A stretch of DNA of 64,000 bases from Acidulodesulfobacterium sp021802425. GTDB lineage: Bacteria > SZUA-79 > Acidulodesulfobacterales > Acidulodesulfobacteraceae. A program made the translations under genes and the position numbers. The notes under the pieces are model-generated. The model did no database searches. It was not told where the DNA came from and saw nothing but the letters and a program-made list of their open reading frames with translations. The stretch spans positions 1-64,000 of the forward strand of contig JAJZXJ010000005.1 of the NCBI GenBank assembly GCA_021802425.1, given 5' to 3'. Below are positions 61,833 through 64,000 of this stretch, in pieces (the first letter of the stretch is position 1; each line of letters begins with the position of its first letter).

Positions 61833-64000
61833 CTAGAACGGTTGATTTAAACCAAGATAATACCTTACGCCGTATTCCGAACCTACGCCGCTTCCAAATG
61901 CCTTGGCGGCGTAAATACTTATCATTTCGGGATATATTCCGAAAAAATAGGTTTTAAAATGAATTCCAAGCCCGGCAAAACTGTAAAGCGGACCTTTATT
62001 AAAAACTGACGGAACTGTATCCCCTATTTTGCCCGCCCCCGAAATAACATCCGAGGTTATAGCCGTTATACTTAAAAGATTATTTAGCAGATTTATATTT
62101 AATCCCCTGTAAATATTTCTTCTGTAATCGACTTCCGCAATAAGGGTATCATTATTGATAAACGGAAAGCTGGCGGGCATCCCCATTATTCCGTTTATAC
62201 CGCCGAGGTTATAGTCGAGCGCGGCGGGGACGCTGCCGAGCGCAAACACCCCGATTCCTCTGAACGCAATTATATTGGATGCATCTATTGAAAAATTTTT
62301 AATATACCGCAATGTAAATTGGCTAAATGAAAACGGGGAAAAAATATTGGAATCGGCAATGTTATATGAAATATTAAACAAAGAACCGTATTCCGGATTC
62401 ATATTGTAATCGATAGAATTATAAGCGTAGCCCAGACTAAATTCTGCCACCCTTTTTGGATTTCGGTAAACAAAAGAATTGCCTAATGCTTCAGGGTTTA
62501 TTTCCATAAGGTTTAACAATCCGAAAACAGACTGTTTATACATTTGCGATATAGGGAAAAACCTGCCGATTTGATGAGAAAATCCTATGTTAAAACCCCT
62601 GTTGTAATAATTTTTGAACACGCCGAATAAAAGATTATTTCTATAGCTGAATCTTTTTGTCAGGGTAAGGTTTATATATCCTTCCGTTCTCCCGCTGTTC
62701 GGACTGATATTTCCGCCTGCGCCGCTCACAAAAGCGGTATAATAATCTTTTTTCTTCAAGTTTAAAAATTCAGCCTTTATTTTCTTATAGGGAATAAGAT
62801 TTAAATCGTTATTATAATAATAAACGCTGTTTTTTAATGCATGCGTGCGGGGAAAACCTGTAAAGTAAAGGTAAGAAAGAGGGAATATCGGGTGGTTTAT
62901 GACGGTGTTGACCCCCTGAATAAAATTAAAATGCTTTAGAAATGTTTTTATATCTGGATTTTTTTTTGAATATTTAATTAAAAATGCTTTAAAATTAATA
63001 AACGAAAGCCTTTGCAATCTTTGAGAATAAAAAGGATAACTGTTTTTGCTCACCTTTTCGATTGTTTTTTTGGAATTTATTAAATTTAAATAAATTATTC
63101 CTCTTATAAGGTTCAGTTTTTGGTATATGTAAAAGTTGGGAAATACGCCTGCAAACCGCGTGTTGACGAGAAGGGTGTTTGAGTGCAGCGGGGGTTTCAG
63201 CCATATGCTTCTTCTTAAATAGATATAAACAATGTTTATTCGGTTCAATTTTATTTTATAGAATTTGCTTAATAATCTTATTCCGTTATAAATTTTTTTA
63301 TTTTTATTATTAAAATTACAAGGGTAAGGAGAGAAAAAATTTAACGATAAGGCATTTAAATGTAATTCCTTTTTTCTGAATTTTTTGGATAATATAATAG
63401 AAATGAAATTTGTGGTCCGGGCAACAATCAATCTATGCGTATAAATTTTTCCGTTAAAAAATGCTTCGTATCCGTTTTTTATTGCTAAATTTATTTTAAA
63501 GCGGGTAAATACCTGAGGATTTGAGTTTTTATTTGCCGAAATATACGGATAAAAAGGGGCATTTAATACTATTTCTTTTTTAAAATACCCGAAATTGCCA
63601 AACGCCTCGGGAATTTTTGTTTTAAATTTAATTTTAATTATATATAGCTTATATAATCTGTTTATTATAATCTTTTCCGATAATTTATCTACGGTTATAA
63701 ATCCTTTATCAAAAGTGTACGGATAAAGTTGATGAATATTATAGTCCCTTAAATGCTTCGGCTTTTTATAAAAATTATTTGGATAAAGCATTAAATATAA
63801 ATTAGCGGATAGCTTTACATATAATCCCTTAAGATTTTTAAATCTGCTGCCCGAATTTTTAATTTTATTTATGCGGCTACCGTTGCCGGTTCGAAAATTA
63901 TTGTTAATCGGCCCGGCGCTTTGAATATTTTGAATATATTTGATGGTTTCCGTGCCTTTTATTATTTTCCTTAAAGGAATGATGAAGGCTTTTATGGCAA
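61833..64000 (-). CDS. Large outer-membrane beta-barrel protein, 5' end outside the window
   Basis: An ATG at 63791 would give 652 residues, but the frame stays open without a stop through 64000. The upstream translation (for example GTETIKYIQNIQSAGPI) looks protein-like, so the true start is beyond the window. The C-terminal part is rich in alternating aromatic and polar strands, for example GLGIHFKTYFFGIYPEMIS, and ends ...YYLGLNQPF with a terminal Phe, the classic outer-membrane barrel insertion signal. A surface-antigen/Omp85-like or WD-type barrel is possible. I do not recognise a specific family. Confidence 0.75.
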   Translation of the reverse strand, partial: AIKAFIIPLRKIIKGTETIKYIQNIQSAGPINNNFRTGNGSRINKIKNSGSRFKNLKGLYVKLSANLYLMLYPNNFYKKPKHLRDYNIHQLYPYTFDKGFITVDKLSEKIIINRLYKLYIIKIKFKTKIPEAFGNFGYFKKEIVLNAPFYPYISANKNSNPQVFTRFKINLAIKNGYEAFFNGKIYTHRLIVARTTNFISIILSKKFRKKELHLNALSLNFFSPYPCNFNNKNKKIYNGIRLLSKFYKIKLNRINIVYIYLRRSIWLKPPLHSNTLLVNTRFAGVFPNFYIYQKLNLIRGIIYLNLINSKKTIEKVSKNSYPFYSQRLQRLSFINFKAFLIKYSKKNPDIKTFLKHFNFIQGVNTVINHPIFPLSYLYFTGFPRTHALKNSVYYYNNDLNLIPYKKIKAEFLNLKKKDYYTAFVSGAGGNISPNSGRTEGYINLTLTKRFSYRNNLLFGVFKNYYNRGFNIGFSHQIGRFFPISQMYKQSVFGLLNLMEINPEALGNSFVYRNPKRVAEFSLGYAYNSIDYNMNPEYGSLFNISYNIADSNIFSPFSFSQFTLRYIKNFSIDASNIIAFRGIGVFALGSVPAALDYNLGGINGIMGMPASFPFINNDTLIAEVDYRRNIYRGLNINLLNNLLSITAITSDVISGAGKIGDTVPSVFNKGPLYSFAGLGIHFKTYFFGIYPEMISIYAAKAFGSGVGSEYGVRYYLGLNQPF

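Noticed and set aside
1..64000. CRISPR array, prophage, insertion sequence or integrase
   Set aside because: No regularly spaced repeats, transposase or integrase signatures, or tRNA-adjacent attachment duplications were seen on reading both strands.

Overview
The window is a contiguous, gene-dense, AT-rich stretch of a Gram-negative bacterial chromosome. Gram-negative character is shown by a TraT-type outer-membrane lipoprotein, an RND efflux pump, a type IV pilus assembly module and a large predicted outer-membrane beta-barrel. The mix suggests a deltaproteobacterial-grade sulfur-metabolising lineage: a TusA/YeeE/DsrE-like/rhodanese cluster, sigma54 activators in kinase-regulator pairs, and a molybdate/tungstate ABC importer. 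An acid-environment Sva0485-like group is one possibility. That placement is inference; there is no rRNA or marker tree here. Many start codons are TTG or GTG.

Layout. 1-0.9 kb: tRNA-Leu(CAA) and a membrane-anchored unknown, followed by a strongly self-complementary intergenic stretch. 1.1-7.7 kb (minus): malate dehydrogenase, then a sulfur-trafficking cluster read right to left: TetR regulator, beta-propeller, TusA, YeeE/YedE transporter, small membrane protein, two DsrE-like proteins, a 56-residue protein, exported rhodanese, small secreted protein and terminator. The TetR gene has a clear promoter flanked by two copies of a candidate operator. 7.7-10.4 kb (minus): CobO, a DUF3857/transglutaminase protein and tRNA-Leu(CAG). 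10.5-18 kb (plus): RNase R, UbiB-family kinase, RibF and a sigma54 two-component pair. 18-23.7 kb (minus): the isoprenoid block xseB-ispA-dxs-tlyA followed by a TPR protein.

23.8-33.9 kb (plus): small membrane protein, DUF4388 protein, AroE, then pilB-pilT-pilC with a PilS/PilR-like pair but no pilin. 33.9-45.8 kb (plus): an RNA and translation block, truA, rimP-nusA-infB-rbfA-nrnA-truB-rpsO-pnp, with an M16 protease and a membrane protein. A terminator-like hairpin sits directly before rimP. 45.8-53.6 kb (plus): a TetR gene that looks leaderless and has a 16-bp palindrome in its promoter spacer, then RND adaptor and pump, an EmrB-like MFS pump and xseA.

53.6-56.7 kb (minus): modABC molybdate/tungstate importer with a ModE-like box over the modA -10 element. 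56.8-64 kb (minus): TraT-like lipoprotein with a 42-bp palindromic terminator, MltG, RuvX, BioB, CbpM-like and CbpA/DnaJ-like chaperone genes, and an outer-membrane protein whose reading frame stays open to the window edge.

The most notable unit is the sulfur cluster with its own regulator and paired operators. It joins import (YeeE), persulfide carriers (TusA, DsrE-like), an exported rhodanese and an exported or membrane-anchored propeller in one apparent transcription unit. No CRISPR array, phage or insertion sequence was seen.
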